Of a stretch of DNA of 64,000 nt, positions 8,708-19,869 are shown piece by piece. Source of the stretch: Polystyrenella longa (GTDB lineage: Bacteria; Planctomycetota; Planctomycetia; Planctomycetales; Planctomycetaceae). The translations under genes and the position numbers were made by a program. Under the pieces are notes generated by a model. It saw only the letters and a program-made list of their open reading frames with translations, was not told the origin of the DNA and did not search any database. Every line of letters begins with the position of its first letter. Within the stretch, counting starts at the first letter, position 1. The DNA lies in contig NZ_CP036281.1 of NCBI RefSeq assembly GCF_007750395.1, forward strand, positions 95,211 to 159,210, read 5' to 3'.

Positions 8708-9109
8708 TTACTCTTCGCTGGCTTCGGCAGTCTCGGCGGCGGGAGTTTCTTCGGTTGTTTCTTCCGCAGCGGCTGTTTCCCCTTCGGGAGCAGCTTCTGG
8801 TTCCGGTTCCGGCAGCGGCTTAGGGGCCTGCATCGGAGGTGGAGTTTTTACACTGCCGAATTTGTTTGTTTTGACCTTTTTGATCAGAGTGCCAACTTTG
8901 TCGGAAGGTTGAGCTCCGACAGAAAGCCAGTACTCAATCCGTTCCATGTTGAGTTTGACGCGTTCCGATTTGTCGGTGACCATAGGGTCGTAGTGACCGA
9001 GTTCCTCAATGGTTTTACCATTTCGGGGAGATCGGGCGTCCATTACGCAAACCCGGTAAAACGGGCGATGCTTACGCCCCAGTTTTTTCATACGAATTCG
9101 AACTGCCAC
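8708..9109 (-). CDS. rpsP: 30S ribosomal protein S16 with acidic C-terminal tail
   Basis: The first 80 residues are canonical S16: MAVRIRMKKLGRKHRPFYRV, then DARSPRNGKTIEELGHYDP and VGAQPSDKV. Residues about 95-133 form an extra Ala/Pro/Glu-rich tail ending in a run of acidic residues, making 133 aa instead of about 80-90. The function of the tail is unknown. It is first of the rpsP-trmD-rplS block and lies about 90 bases downstream of ffh, so the ffh-rpsP-trmD-rplS set may be one transcript. Confidence 0.96.
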   Translation of the reverse strand: MAVRIRMKKLGRKHRPFYRVCVMDARSPRNGKTIEELGHYDPMVTDKSERVKLNMERIEYWLSVGAQPSDKVGTLIKKVKTNKFGSVKTPPPMQAPKPLPEPEPEAAPEGETAAAEETTEETPAAETAEASEE

Positions 9110-9200
9110 GAATTAACTCCTTGAAGGAAAATAGAATGTCTGTAGTTGAATTAAAATTATGTTTTTGAAACCGCTTGAAACGGTCTATCGGTTGTTCTGA

Positions 9201-10679
9201 CTATTTGCGGCGATTTTTCTTACGCGCCTGCTTCTGTTTTTTATTCTGTTTCCGTTTTTCTTCTTTGGAAACCAGTCCACCCCGCTTGCTGCGGTTTTTC
9301 TCTTTAGGAAGTGCGCCACTCGGATCGGACATTCCCATTTCCTGCATCTGTCGCATCGCTTTCCATTGATCTTTCATACCCCCGCCTGCCATACCTTTCA
9401 TCATGCCAGCAATGCTGTCGTACTGTTTCAACAGCTGACTGACGTCGGTCGGGTCGCAGCCACTTCCGATAGCGATGCGATTACGGCGATTACGATCGAT
9501 TTTCTGCGGATTCTCCCGCTCGTCCATGGTCATGGAACCGATGATCGCTTCGATGCGGCTCATTTCCTTGTCTGCGTCTACATTGTCCGCAGCGTCGAGC
9601 ATGCCTCCCATACCAGGAATCATCTTCATGATTTCCTTCATGGGGCCCATACTGCGGACTTTTCGCATCTGATTGCGGAAATCCTCGAGGGAGAACTTCC
9701 CTTCGCGCATCTTTTGCTGCTGACGTTCCATATCGTCGGCATCAAATTCACGCTGCGCTTTTTCCATCAGCGTTTGCAGGTCGCCTCCGCCCATGATCCG
9801 GCTGGCCATCCGGTCCGGGTGGAATTCTTCAAGACGATCCAGCTGCTCACCGACACCGATAAACTTGATCGGCACGCCAGTGACCTGTTTCACCGACAGG
9901 GCGGCACCCCCACGTGTGTCACCGTCCATTTTGGACAGGATCACCCCATCGATTTCGAGGGCTTCGTTGAATGTTTTGGCACTGTTGACCGCATCCTGTC
10001 CGGTCATCGCATCGCAGACGAGCAGCGCCTGGTCGGGACGGACTTTGCGGTCGATCGCTTCCAGTTCGGCCATCAATTCGTCGTCGACATGCAAACGACC
10101 GGCGGTGTCGAGGATGACGATATCGGCGTCGCCTGTTTTCTTCGCCTGCTTAACCCCGTTCTGGCAAACCTTGAGGGGAGAGCTCGTTTTCGGGTCTTCG
10201 CTGTAGACCGGCACGCCGATCTGCTCTCCGATTACACGCAACTGTTCAATCGCCGCAGGACGCTGCAGGTCGGCCGCGACCAGTAACGGTCGATGACCTT
10301 GTTCTTTGAGCAGGCGGGCCAGCTTACCGCAGGTGGTCGTTTTACCTGAACCTTGCAGTCCGACCATCATGATAACGCTGACATCGTTCCGTTTGATCGC
10401 CAGGCTGTGATCAACGGGGCCCATCAGGTTGACTAATTCCTGATAGACAATACCGACGACTTGTTCGGTAGGGTCCAGGGATTTGAGGACTTTGTCCCCA
10501 ACCGCTTCTTCAGCGACTTTGTCGATGAACTCTTTTGTGACATCATAGCTGACATCCGCTTCCAGCAGCGCCTGTCGAACCTGTTGTAACCCGTCGCGGA
10601 TATTCTTCTCCGTTAACTTCCCACCAATGCGGAAAGCGGAAAAGGCTTCGTTCAGGTTTTTAGTTATAGATTCAAACAT
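9201..10679 (-). CDS. ffh: Signal recognition particle protein Ffh
   Basis: A 492-residue SRP54-type GTPase that binds signal sequences and the SRP RNA and docks on FtsY. N domain at residues 1-100; G1 [23 protein letters not shown]3 DTAGR; G4-type [10 protein letters not shown]; then the methionine-rich M domain with GMGGM, PKKIDRNRR-like RNA-binding region and a strongly basic Lys/Arg tail ([13 protein letters not shown]). The length is slightly above typical. Followed by rpsP, an arrangement seen in several bacteria. Confidence 0.97.
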   Translation of the reverse strand: MFESITKNLNEAFSAFRIGGKLTEKNIRDGLQQVRQALLEADVSYDVTKEFIDKVAEEAVGDKVLKSLDPTEQVVGIVYQELVNLMGPVDHSLAIKRNDVSVIMMVGLQGSGKTTTCGKLARLLKEQGHRPLLVAADLQRPAAIEQLRVIGEQIGVPVYSEDPKTSSPLKVCQNGVKQAKKTGDADIVILDTAGRLHVDDELMAELEAIDRKVRPDQALLVCDAMTGQDAVNSAKTFNEALEIDGVILSKMDGDTRGGAALSVKQVTGVPIKFIGVGEQLDRLEEFHPDRMASRIMGGGDLQTLMEKAQREFDADDMERQQQKMREGKFSLEDFRNQMRKVRSMGPMKEIMKMIPGMGGMLDAADNVDADKEMSRIEAIIGSMTMDERENPQKIDRNRRNRIAIGSGCDPTDVSQLLKQYDSIAGMMKGMAGGGMKDQWKAMRQMQEMGMSDPSGALPKEKNRSKRGGLVSKEEKRKQNKKQKQARKKNRRK

Positions 10680-11750
10680 GACAACTTAACTGGCTTCCGC
10701 TTTCGGCTCTCCCGGTTGGAGATGGCGCGAATACGGCGAAATAAATAGGTTTCAATGCGGATTTAGATAGTAAGGCACTCGCTCGCCATGACAGGTGGGG
10801 GGACACCTTCTGGATCTAGGGCGAGAAACCGAACCGGCTCTGTCTCGTTGGGGGACCAATCGTTGGAACAACTTCACCAGAAAAAGGATCATTTCCAGCC
10901 CGGTATCTTCAACTCGGGCCTGATTCTTTCTGTGGGTGAGTTTCTGCCGGTAACTGTTGGTGCTGTTCTTGTTTGCACGGTCGTTATAGCGGCAGAATGT
11001 CCAAAAATGTCGGCAGGAAAGTTGATAGAGCTTCCGTTCGCAGTCCAGTCGCGTGACTGTCTCCGCCGTCATGTTTTCATTAGGATTGACGCAATTTGTT
11101 TCTGCTAAACAAGATGCGCAACTCCCTCGTCAGGGAGTCCCCCGTAGAGAAACGGCGATTTTAGAGTCCAATTCATAGAAACACAACAGTTCTCACCGAG
11201 GATTTTACCGCTCAGGGGGCAATTAGCGATGGTCAATCGTCAAGGCGTACTGTGTATAGGTTCATGTTTTTGTCCGGAACGGAACCTTGAGACAATAAGA
11301 TCTACCAGAGTGAGGAAAACTACCCTCTTGCCGCAGGGGTTCCTACGCTGCAAAATTGCGAAGCGGACCGGTTCTCTGTTAAGATAACCCTTTGCAGAAC
11401 GCTGTCAGCCTTTGCTTCACCCTCCGGTGGACCGTGATCGAATGGTCTCTCCCGTTTTAAATCGGGTCGACTTCGTTATTAATCCACGCGGAATCCACGG
11501 CCATCGACCCGGCTCCGGTGCCTCTTTCAATGGAGCAACACGGGTGACGAATTCCTGCGAATATCAATTTTCTGCGAATATCAATGGCATCAGGCCACTG
11601 GACGACATTCCCCGTGGGGAGTGGGTGAACCTGAGACCTGGTTAGCGTGACTAACCTGCGCGATGGAACGACAGCGACAATACAGGCGATGTTGACCCAC
11701 TTGATTCATTACTAAATTACCGAACTTATTACCGAAACCGACACATTCCC
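10680..11750. other. 1.07-kb intergenic region between divergent ffh and leuC
   Basis: Holds the promoters of ffh (minus) and leuCD (plus). Overlapping 106-codon ORFs on both strands near 10752-11108 have no family motif and were not called. Seen directly: a perfect 7-bp hairpin ACTCCCT-CGTC-AGGGAGT at about 11121-11138 without a T-run, a direct repeat CTGCGAATATCAAT at 11555 and 11572 (17-bp period), and ATTACCGAA twice, 12 bases apart, just before leuC. No leucine-rich leader peptide or T-box was recognised. Confidence 0.5.
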
Positions 11751-13172
<1,422 letters not shown>

Positions 13173-13257
13173 TACGGTATCAACGGATTAAGCGGCTGCC
13201 TTCCGAGTCCGCAAGTAACAATCAAAATCGAACTATCATCAAAATCGAAATCGAATC

Positions 13258-13851
13258 ATGTCTGAAATTACTTCCGTTACTGGCACTGGCGTTCCCCTGT
13301 TACTCGACGATATCGACACCGACCGTATTATCCCGGCTCGTTACCTGCGTTGTGTGACGTTTGATGGTCTGGGCGAGAACGCATTCGAAGATGATCGCCA
13401 ACAGGATCCGAATCATCCGTTTGACAATCCTGTCTATCGGCAGGGAACCGTCCTTGTCAGCGGCCGGAACTTTGGTTGTGGTTCCTCACGAGAGCATGCC
13501 CCACAGGCATTGATCCGCTGGGGAGTCAAAGCAGTCATCGCTGAATCGTTCGCCGAGATTTTCTACGGCAACTGCACTTCACTGGGGGTCCCGGCAGTCT
13601 GTGCAAGCCGGGCTGACTTGGAGAAGCTCTCGAACGCGATCAAAGCGGACCCAAATCTGGAAATCAGGGTCGATCTTGAGCAATGTCAGGTTACCTACGA
13701 GTCCGAATCCGTTCCGGTGACCATCAATGAGAGTGCTCGTAATGCCCTGATGACGGGCCAATACGATTTCCTCGCCCAGCTCCTGGATCGAAAAGATAAA
13801 ATCCAGACGCGCGCCAGCGAAATTCCCTACATGAATCAATTTGCCAACTAA
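13258..13851 (+). CDS. leuD: 3-isopropylmalate dehydratase small subunit
   Basis: The swivelling small subunit, 197 aa. It has the diagnostic [14 protein letters not shown] and [17 protein letters not shown] segments, then [15 protein letters not shown]. It forms the substrate-binding half of the LeuCD enzyme in the cytoplasm. Directly downstream of leuC on the same strand, with a weak terminator about 50 bases after it. Confidence 0.97.
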   Translation: MSEITSVTGTGVPLLLDDIDTDRIIPARYLRCVTFDGLGENAFEDDRQQDPNHPFDNPVYRQGTVLVSGRNFGCGSSREHAPQALIRWGVKAVIAESFAEIFYGNCTSLGVPAVCASRADLEKLSNAIKADPNLEIRVDLEQCQVTYESESVPVTINESARNALMTGQYDFLAQLLDRKDKIQTRASEIPYMNQFAN

Positions 13852-13900
13852 TTTTGTTAACTTGTTTGGTCGGGGAATTTTCCCGTCAATTTTCGTCTGG

Positions 13901-13919
13901 ACCCGTTTTCGGGTTTCTT
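13901..13919 (+). terminator. Possible weak terminator after leuCD
   Basis: A five-bp stem ACCCG-TTTT-CGGGT followed by TTCTT. Short and with an imperfect T-tract, but correctly placed for the end of leuCD. Confidence 0.4.
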
Positions 13920-14140
13920 GGTAAACTGAGCGAACTTTACTAAAAGACGCGGGGTCATTCCGTCCTTCAGCGTCAAGAGTTTAGAGTTTTTCCGACCCGT
14001 TTCTTGCGGTTCGGGTATTGAAGTCGATCACCACTTAAGGATTAAGTTTGGCCGATCGCTAATTCCCTCTGCGCCACAACATGACTTCGCGTCTATTGTC
14101 TTCACGCAGTATGTGTTCACATGGAGGTGACGAGGGACAA

Positions 14141-14212
14141 ATGGATTTGTTTCGATTTACATACTGGTTGTGCTGGCCCGCCCCGGCACAGGGAGTCACT
14201 TTGTCAACGTGA
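14141..14212 (+). CDS. Upstream 23-aa ORF overlapping the ABC exporter start
   Basis: An ATG at 14141 follows GACGAGGGACAA (good ribosome site) and encodes MDLFRFTYWLCWPAPAQGV plus four residues. Its TGA (14210-14212) overlaps the GTG start of the exporter in a GTGA arrangement, which favours translational coupling. It may be a leader peptide that regulates entry into the exporter, or a chance ORF. An alternative ATG at 14121 reads through in a different frame. No homology is known to me. Confidence 0.35.
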   Translation: MDLFRFTYWLCWPAPAQGVTLST

Positions 14213-16488
14213 ATAACTTCGCGCGTGCTCTACCCTATTTATGGCCTTTCCGGAAACGACTTTTCCTGTCGATTCTGTTCGCTGTCCTTGTCGCCATTCT
14301 CTGGGGAACCAACCTGACCGCCATCTACCCGGTGGTGAAAGTCATGTTGGAGAACAAGGATCTCGTCGTCTACGCGGATGAACAAATCGCAGCGGCGACT
14401 GAAGAGAGTGATGCGCTCAGCAAAAAAGTCAATGACCTCACGGAGAGACGGGCTGAATTCGAAGCCCAACTTACCAATGAGAATCTGAGTAAAAAACAGT
14501 ACGAACAGTTGGAGCACGAAAAAGACAGGCTCATCGGCCAGCTCTCCGATAAACAAACTTCCCTCAGTAAAGCGACCAGTGAGCTGAGTTTGTGGACCTG
14601 GGTAAAGTCGGACATCATTGAGCATCTTCCTCGTGATAAGTTTGACGTACTCGCTGTCCTTCTAGCTGCCTTATTGATCGCGACGATTATTAAAGGGATC
14701 TTCGTCGTGATTCAGGAGACGCTGATCAGTTCTGTTGTCGAACTCACGACGATCAACTTGCGCAAGGAATGTTTCAAGAAAGTTCTCTCGCTCGATTATC
14801 AAACCGTCCACCATCATGGCACGGGCGATCTGCTGTCCCGCTTTACCAACGACCTGAACCTGTTCGGGCTCGGACTGCGCCTGGCGGGCGGCAAGATTAT
14901 TCGGGAGCCACTTAAAGCGATTGCCTGTATGGGAATTGCCTTCATGGTGAACTGGCGACTGACGTTACTCTCGCTGTTGATGGGGCCACTGATTGCGATC
15001 GTCTTCAACCGCATCGGAAAACGGCTCAAACATGCCAGCCATCGGATGATGGAAAGTATGTCGAGAATCTACCAGACACTGGAGGAAACATTCGACAACT
15101 TAAAAGTGGTGATTGCGTTCAATGGTGCTCCGACTCACCGTCGTCGGTTCCATCGCGAAAACAAAGAATACTACAATAAGATGCTGCGCATCATCAAACT
15201 CGATGCACTCACCAGCCCCACGACCGAGACCCTCGGAATGATTGCCGGTTTCATGGCGGTCCTGCCAGGTACATACTTGGTTCTGCGGGGCACGACCGAA
15301 ATCTGGGGCATTCAGCTGGCCGCCGAACCGATGACCATCGCTTCGCTGATCGTGCTGTATGCGATGCTGGCAGGGATTATTGACCCCATCCGAAAACTCT
15401 CCACGACCTATTCCAAACTTCGTCGCTCCTCTGCGGCGGCGGACCGTATTTTCGAATTACTTGATACAGAGACTCTGGTTAAGGAACCTGAAACTCCTTT
15501 GTCCTTCCCCAGACATAGTCAGAGTATCAGCTTCCGCCGGATTGAATTCGATTATTTTTGCGGTGCTCAGGAAAAGAAAAGAGAGCAACAGATTCTCTCC
15601 GGTGTCGATCTCGATGTGAACGCGGGCGAAGTCATTGTTGTCGTTGGTGAAAACGGGTCCGGGAAATCAACCCTCGTGAACCTGCTTCCCCGGTACTACG
15701 ATCCAGACTACGGAACAGTCGAGATCGACGGGATCAATATTCGTGACGTTAAACTCAAAGATCTGCGTGCACAAATCGGAGTGGTGACGCAAGAGACCTT
15801 ACTGTTTGATAATACGATTTACGACAACATCCGTTACGGTAAACCGGAAGCCAACTCGGAAGAAATTATCGAAGCGGCTCGTCAGGCAAACGTACTCGAT
15901 TTCTCCGAACAGCTACCCGATGGGCTACAGACCTGGGTCGGCGAAAAGGGGGGACGCCTCTCCGGTGGCCAACGTCAACGGATCGCGCTCGCCCGCGCGT
16001 TTCTGTCTGATCCTTCAATCCTGATTCTGGACGAAGCGACGTCGGCGATCGACGCTCAAAGTGAAATTCTGATTCACGAAGCCCTGCGACAATTCAGCGT
16101 CAACCGAACCGTCTTCCTGATCACACATTCCGTCAGTCCCGGCATTCTGGACTTCGTCTCTCGTATCGCCGTGATGGATCAGGGACAATTGGTCGCCGTC
16201 GGTCCGCACGACACCCTCATTCTTTCCTGCCCGGTTTATCAAAAGTTGTACCAGGCCCAAACGCATCAGCGATCAAGTCGGACTGGCCCGATTCAAACCG
16301 TCCATACCGACGACTTCGAGCGGTTGTCCCCCTCGGCCGAGGAACAGGACTACATGGCCGAAGTGGAAGACCAGGAAGCTGCCGCCACTGGTGATTCATC
16401 ACCGTCGATCCTCAAACTCGATCGCTCCACTAACAGCAATCCTACGTCTCCAAATACGCAACCGAAGCGCAAAGACGCAACTGGTTAG
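14209..16488 (+). CDS. ABC-type exporter (MsbA/multidrug family) with coiled-coil ectodomain
   Basis: A half-transporter of 759 residues with fused membrane and ATPase domains, expected to act as a homodimer in the inner membrane. I chose GTG 14209 (overlap with the small upstream ORF, protein starting just before TM1); GTG 14170 is the longer choice. TM1 at about 18-35; residues 55-129 between TM1 and TM2 form a charged heptad coiled coil, which is extra to the family; further TMs to about 390. ATPase: Walker A GENGSGKST, Q-loop VVTQET, signature LSGGQRQR, Walker B ILILDEATSAID, H-loop ITHS. The C-terminal 80 residues are an acidic/Ser-Pro tail. Substrate unknown (lipid or drug). Confidence 0.9.
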   Translation: MNNFARALPYLWPFRKRLFLSILFAVLVAILWGTNLTAIYPVVKVMLENKDLVVYADEQIAAATEESDALSKKVNDLTERRAEFEAQLTNENLSKKQYEQLEHEKDRLIGQLSDKQTSLSKATSELSLWTWVKSDIIEHLPRDKFDVLAVLLAALLIATIIKGIFVVIQETLISSVVELTTINLRKECFKKVLSLDYQTVHHHGTGDLLSRFTNDLNLFGLGLRLAGGKIIREPLKAIACMGIAFMVNWRLTLLSLLMGPLIAIVFNRIGKRLKHASHRMMESMSRIYQTLEETFDNLKVVIAFNGAPTHRRRFHRENKEYYNKMLRIIKLDALTSPTTETLGMIAGFMAVLPGTYLVLRGTTEIWGIQLAAEPMTIASLIVLYAMLAGIIDPIRKLSTTYSKLRRSSAAADRIFELLDTETLVKEPETPLSFPRHSQSISFRRIEFDYFCGAQEKKREQQILSGVDLDVNAGEVIVVVGENGSGKSTLVNLLPRYYDPDYGTVEIDGINIRDVKLKDLRAQIGVVTQETLLFDNTIYDNIRYGKPEANSEEIIEAARQANVLDFSEQLPDGLQTWVGEKGGRLSGGQRQRIALARAFLSDPSILILDEATSAIDAQSEILIHEALRQFSVNRTVFLITHSVSPGILDFVSRIAVMDQGQLVAVGPHDTLILSCPVYQKLYQAQTHQRSSRTGPIQTVHTDDFERLSPSAEEQDYMAEVEDQEAAATGDSSPSILKLDRSTNSNPTSPNTQPKRKDATG

Positions 16489-16669
16489 AGGAAGCACAGC
16501 CCTTGTTGCTATTGCGACATCGTGTTGCTTTAGCATTATGAATGATTGCTCTCGTTTAGGTTAGCCCGGACAATCGCGAGGTGTTGCCCGGGTCGCAAAG
16601 CGAAAAGCCAAAGTGAAAGCGGAATGGTTACGAACTCGGAAGTCTGCGCGGGATCTGTTTGAACCTTGA

Positions 16670-17488
16670 TTACGGGAAAATTCGCTGAAGAATTCCGGGC
16701 TTGTCTGGTTTGGCCTTCTTCAATTCGATCTTCATATACTCCCCGTCATATAAGGTCACAGGAACGTGGTCGACGAATTTGTCGATCGATTTTCCAGGCG
16801 TGTTGATTCTCAGAGTTAGTTCAGCCCGGTTGCCCCGTTGAACTACTTTGATCACCCTCATGTCCACTTTGGTACCATACTCAGTCGAAAAGTACTTACT
16901 CTGATTATTAAGTGACCGATGGACACCAGAAGGTGAGAGAACTTCCTGTTGTAAAATCTGGCGATGCACGTTCTTAAACCAAAGATGACGATAACGAGTT
17001 GAAATCAGTTCGAGTCGTGGACCATTAAATTCACACTCCAGGTAATCCTCATAATAGTTTACGTAGACGCGATGGTTTTTAAATCGATAAACTTCGACAG
17101 GTAGCTTCTCCGGTTCTGCGTCGAACTCGACCACTCTGACTTCGTCGTTGCAATTCACTCTGAGGATATAGGGACGATTCTTTGATTTGTCGCCAAACTG
17201 GTCGACGTATACAGTCACAGGCCCACTATAGTGACTTTGTAGTGAGGCTGGCTGATTGCTGTACCTAGCGAGCTCTTCGAAAAAAGCGATCATAACGCCA
17301 GGAGAATTCTCAAGTAAACGGGCTTGATCAGACCCCCTCTTCAACTTTGTTGTCTCGATGAACAGTGAAAGTTTTTTGACCGAGCGTTGAACTTGGGTTG
17401 GTCGTTCTGCGCGGACGGGTTCTTTCGCAATTGCTTGAATGGGTGCTCGACAAATCAGCAGAAGCACCAGAAGTGGAATGAATCTCAT
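16670..17488 (-). CDS. Secreted protein of unknown function
   Basis: A 272-residue protein with a clear signal peptide (MRFIPLLVLLLICRAPIQAIA, cleavage about residue 21). The mature part is mixed charged beta-strand-like sequence with many Tyr/Val/Arg, including VYVNYYEDYLECEF and LTLRINTPGKSIDKF. No family was recognised. It stands alone between the exporter and the thioredoxin/aminotransferase pair, so context gives no function. Confidence 0.75.
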   Translation of the reverse strand: MRFIPLLVLLLICRAPIQAIAKEPVRAERPTQVQRSVKKLSLFIETTKLKRGSDQARLLENSPGVMIAFFEELARYSNQPASLQSHYSGPVTVYVDQFGDKSKNRPYILRVNCNDEVRVVEFDAEPEKLPVEVYRFKNHRVYVNYYEDYLECEFNGPRLELISTRYRHLWFKNVHRQILQQEVLSPSGVHRSLNNQSKYFSTEYGTKVDMRVIKVVQRGNRAELTLRINTPGKSIDKFVDHVPVTLYDGEYMKIELKKAKPDKPGILQRIFP

Positions 17489-17732
17489 CGTCTATCGAAC
17501 CTCGGCAACGAAGTGAAAATATCTTTCTCGATATTCGTCATGCCGAAGAATTAGCATGATTGCAACTCAAAAACTCCGGTCTACTCTCCAAGGCTCGTCG
17601 AATTGCCTTCTCCATTCAGACCGGCTATTGAATTTTGGGGTCTGAAAAATGTGCCAGAGACATACTGCTGCAGGCGCCGCTCAAGAAAAGACAAACTGTT
17701 CCGGATGAGGTTCGCTTGCTTCTCCACCCGCT
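17489..17732. other. Intergenic, left flank of a duplicated segment
   Basis: No gene supported. The 3' part (17704-17732) belongs to the 96-bp copy of the segment at 36288-36383 described for the Dabb gene. Confidence 0.4.
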
Positions 17733-17799
17733 CTACGACTGGTAGCCGAACACGCGTACTTTGTTCCAGTTCTCTTTTTGTTCATTAATGAACTGCAGG
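17733..17799 (-). pseudogene. Relic of the 3' end of a Dabb-domain gene
   Basis: Positions 17704-17799 match 36288-36383 with three differences in 96 bases. On the minus strand they encode QFINEQKENWNKVRVFGYQS and a stop, the last 20 or so residues of the intact Dabb gene at 36317-36622, with Asp to Asn and Asp to Gly changes. Nothing of the upstream gene remains. The match continues past the stop codon for about 30 bases. Confidence 0.8.
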
Positions 17800-17845
17800 G
17801 ACAAGTAGAGATCTGATCCGGGCTAGTCCAATTTAGTCATGTCGA

Positions 17846-18406
17846 TCAATCGTTGTGTTTCTTTCGCAGTCGTGGCGATGTGCGCATGACGTACTGGTTT
17901 CGTTCGAACTCTACGATCCAGTCGGCGATGACTTCCTGGGTCAGTTTTTCTTCTGGGGGAATCAGGCCAGTGGGACAGGCAGCACCGGTCATGTCGCTGA
18001 TCATCTGACGATATTTGGAAATCGTCCGGTCTCCGTATCGTCCGCAAGGTTGATTGTCTTCATTTAAGAAGAGGACGGCTGGAACACGTTGGCCACCACA
18101 GACCGACATCTCTGCTGCAAATTCAGAGTGGTCATCGCGATCAAAAAAACGAAGCTGGATGTTCGGATTCAACTCGGCGATTTTCGCCATAATGGGGCAC
18201 TGATTCACGCAGTCACCGCACCAGGCCCCAGCCACGACCAGGACTTTCATTTCGCGAACGAAACTCTTGATTAGTTCCTGTTGTGTATCGGTCAAATCAA
18301 CCAACTCATGAAAACGATCCCACCGTTGACGTTGTTCGGGGGTCGCGTATTTCTCTAGAAAGCTTTGGTAGTCGAGTCCTAGGGGGACAAGTTCATCGTA
18401 GTTCAC
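17846..18406 (-). CDS. Thioredoxin-like protein (WCGDC motif)
   Basis: A 186-residue cytoplasmic protein with no signal peptide. The segment VLVVAGAWCGDCVNQCP carries Cys63-x-x-Cys66 and a further Cys70; RVPAVLFLN holds the cis-proline. This resembles the thioredoxin_9 group with WCGDC rather than WCGPC. It likely reduces disulfides or acts on a specific partner. It overlaps the upstream aminotransferase by ATGA (18403-18406), so the two are coupled. Confidence 0.85.
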   Translation of the reverse strand: MNYDELVPLGLDYQSFLEKYATPEQRQRWDRFHELVDLTDTQQELIKSFVREMKVLVVAGAWCGDCVNQCPIMAKIAELNPNIQLRFFDRDDHSEFAAEMSVCGGQRVPAVLFLNEDNQPCGRYGDRTISKYRQMISDMTGAACPTGLIPPEEKLTQEVIADWIVEFERNQYVMRTSPRLRKKHND

Positions 18407-19620
18407 TGGGAAGTCTCTTTCCGTTGATGTAAGTCGTGTGCGTGCAGATGTATTTTCTTGAGAGCGATGACGATCTCTTCGATCGCTTCTGCTGGTTCCA
18501 GAAGCACGGGATGGTGCAACCCCACAATTTCTTCGTCGGCATGATCGGCGACCGGCAGTTCACTCATTGTTCGAAAACGTCGTCGACTATGAGTGAGGTG
18601 CAGGCTGCGAAAACCCGGATCGAAAGCGATTCCTTCCGCACGAAGAGCAATACACCACTGCTCGCGCGTTAAACCGCTCCACTCCTCTTTATTATAGCGA
18701 AATCCGACTTTGTAATAACCGGGTGAGAGGGGAAGATTCCCCCGTTGTCGCAGATGATCCTGATTGGTTTGCATTAACAGACGAAGACCGGGAACCTCTT
18801 CCGCTTCGATTCGACTCGCCAGAAACTCGACTTGCTTGAGTCGATATTCATGATCTGTCGGGAGTTGTTCCCATTGGGGAATCAGCACCGCTGCTTGGAG
18901 TTCTGACAGCGGGTAGGCGATGTTTCCTCGTTCCTGATGCAGCTTGATATGTTGCGCGATTCCAGCATTATTAGTAATGACCACACCACCGCGACCGGCG
19001 GTCGTTAATTTACTTCCTCCGAAACTGAGGATGCCAACATCTCCATGTGTCCCTAAAAGTTGTCCGCCGTATGAGGCGCCCTGGCATTGGCAGGCGTCTT
19101 CAATTATAGGAAGGGAATGGGCATCGGCGATGACGCGTGCTCGCTGGAGATCGACAATTCCGCCGTGCAAATGAGAAACCAGAATCGCTTTTGTTTTTTT
19201 CGTAATTGCGGATTCGATTTGCTCGACACTCATTTGAAAGTCGTCGGGCCGCAGGTCGACCAGTACGGGAGTCGCACCGAGCAAAGTGATGTTTTGAAAG
19301 TTCGCTCGGAAGTCGTACGCCGCCATGATGACTTCATCGCCAGGACCAACTCGCACGCCACGCAAGGCGAGTTCCAAGGCCGAACTGCCGCTTGAACAGA
19401 GGGTCAGAAACTCGGTCTCGAAGAATGCTCGAATCAACTCTTCCAGACGGGGAATGTTTTCGCCGTGGTACCGACCCCAGTCGCCTGTGGTCCAGCAATC
19501 GCGGAGGGCTGATCCAATCTCCGGTCGAGCAATAGGCCAACCCGGTGGGCCGGATGGACGGACCGCAGGACCTCCCAGCAATTGAGGGAGTTCATGAAGT
19601 CGGTTTGCAGAGTCGGACAT
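18403..19620 (-). CDS. DegT/DnrJ/EryC1-type aminotransferase
   Basis: A PLP-dependent enzyme of 405 residues. Seen: LCSSGSSALELALRG near the substrate side, EDACQCQGASYGG, and the PLP lysine in SFGGSKLTTAGRGG. This fold acts on keto-sugars (for example making 3- or 4-amino sugars) or other keto substrates. Its translational coupling to a thioredoxin-like gene, not to sugar enzymes, is unusual and leaves the substrate open. The start at 19620 gives an N-terminal extension of about 25 residues before the usual family start. Confidence 0.9.
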   Translation of the reverse strand: MSDSANRLHELPQLLGGPAVRPSGPPGWPIARPEIGSALRDCWTTGDWGRYHGENIPRLEELIRAFFETEFLTLCSSGSSALELALRGVRVGPGDEVIMAAYDFRANFQNITLLGATPVLVDLRPDDFQMSVEQIESAITKKTKAILVSHLHGGIVDLQRARVIADAHSLPIIEDACQCQGASYGGQLLGTHGDVGILSFGGSKLTTAGRGGVVITNNAGIAQHIKLHQERGNIAYPLSELQAAVLIPQWEQLPTDHEYRLKQVEFLASRIEAEEVPGLRLLMQTNQDHLRQRGNLPLSPGYYKVGFRYNKEEWSGLTREQWCIALRAEGIAFDPGFRSLHLTHSRRRFRTMSELPVADHADEEIVGLHHPVLLEPAEAIEEIVIALKKIHLHAHDLHQRKETSQ

Positions 19621-19869
19621 ATCGGGGATGACAATAAGGGGTGGCTGGATGGAATAACTACCAATGAATTAAAGAGTTATGTCGCAAGTCGCAGTGAGTA
19701 AGCAGCGCTGTTTGCGGGTTTCGATCCATGATAATTCAGGCCGATGATTGGACTTTGCCCCGGATATTCTTACCATGATTAGAATATGATTTCACGCCAT
19801 CCCAACTTTCACGGTGGTGCGAATGGCAGTCGATGATGTCAAACATAAAGCAGACAGGTACGAAACACA

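Noticed and set aside
10752..11108. Overlapping ORFs on both strands upstream of ffh
   Set aside because: Neither has a ribosome site or protein-like motif; a real gene would leave one strand shadowed only.
11121..11138. Hairpin ACTCCCT/AGGGAGT as a terminator
   Set aside because: No T-run on either side; kept only as an observation in the intergenic entry.
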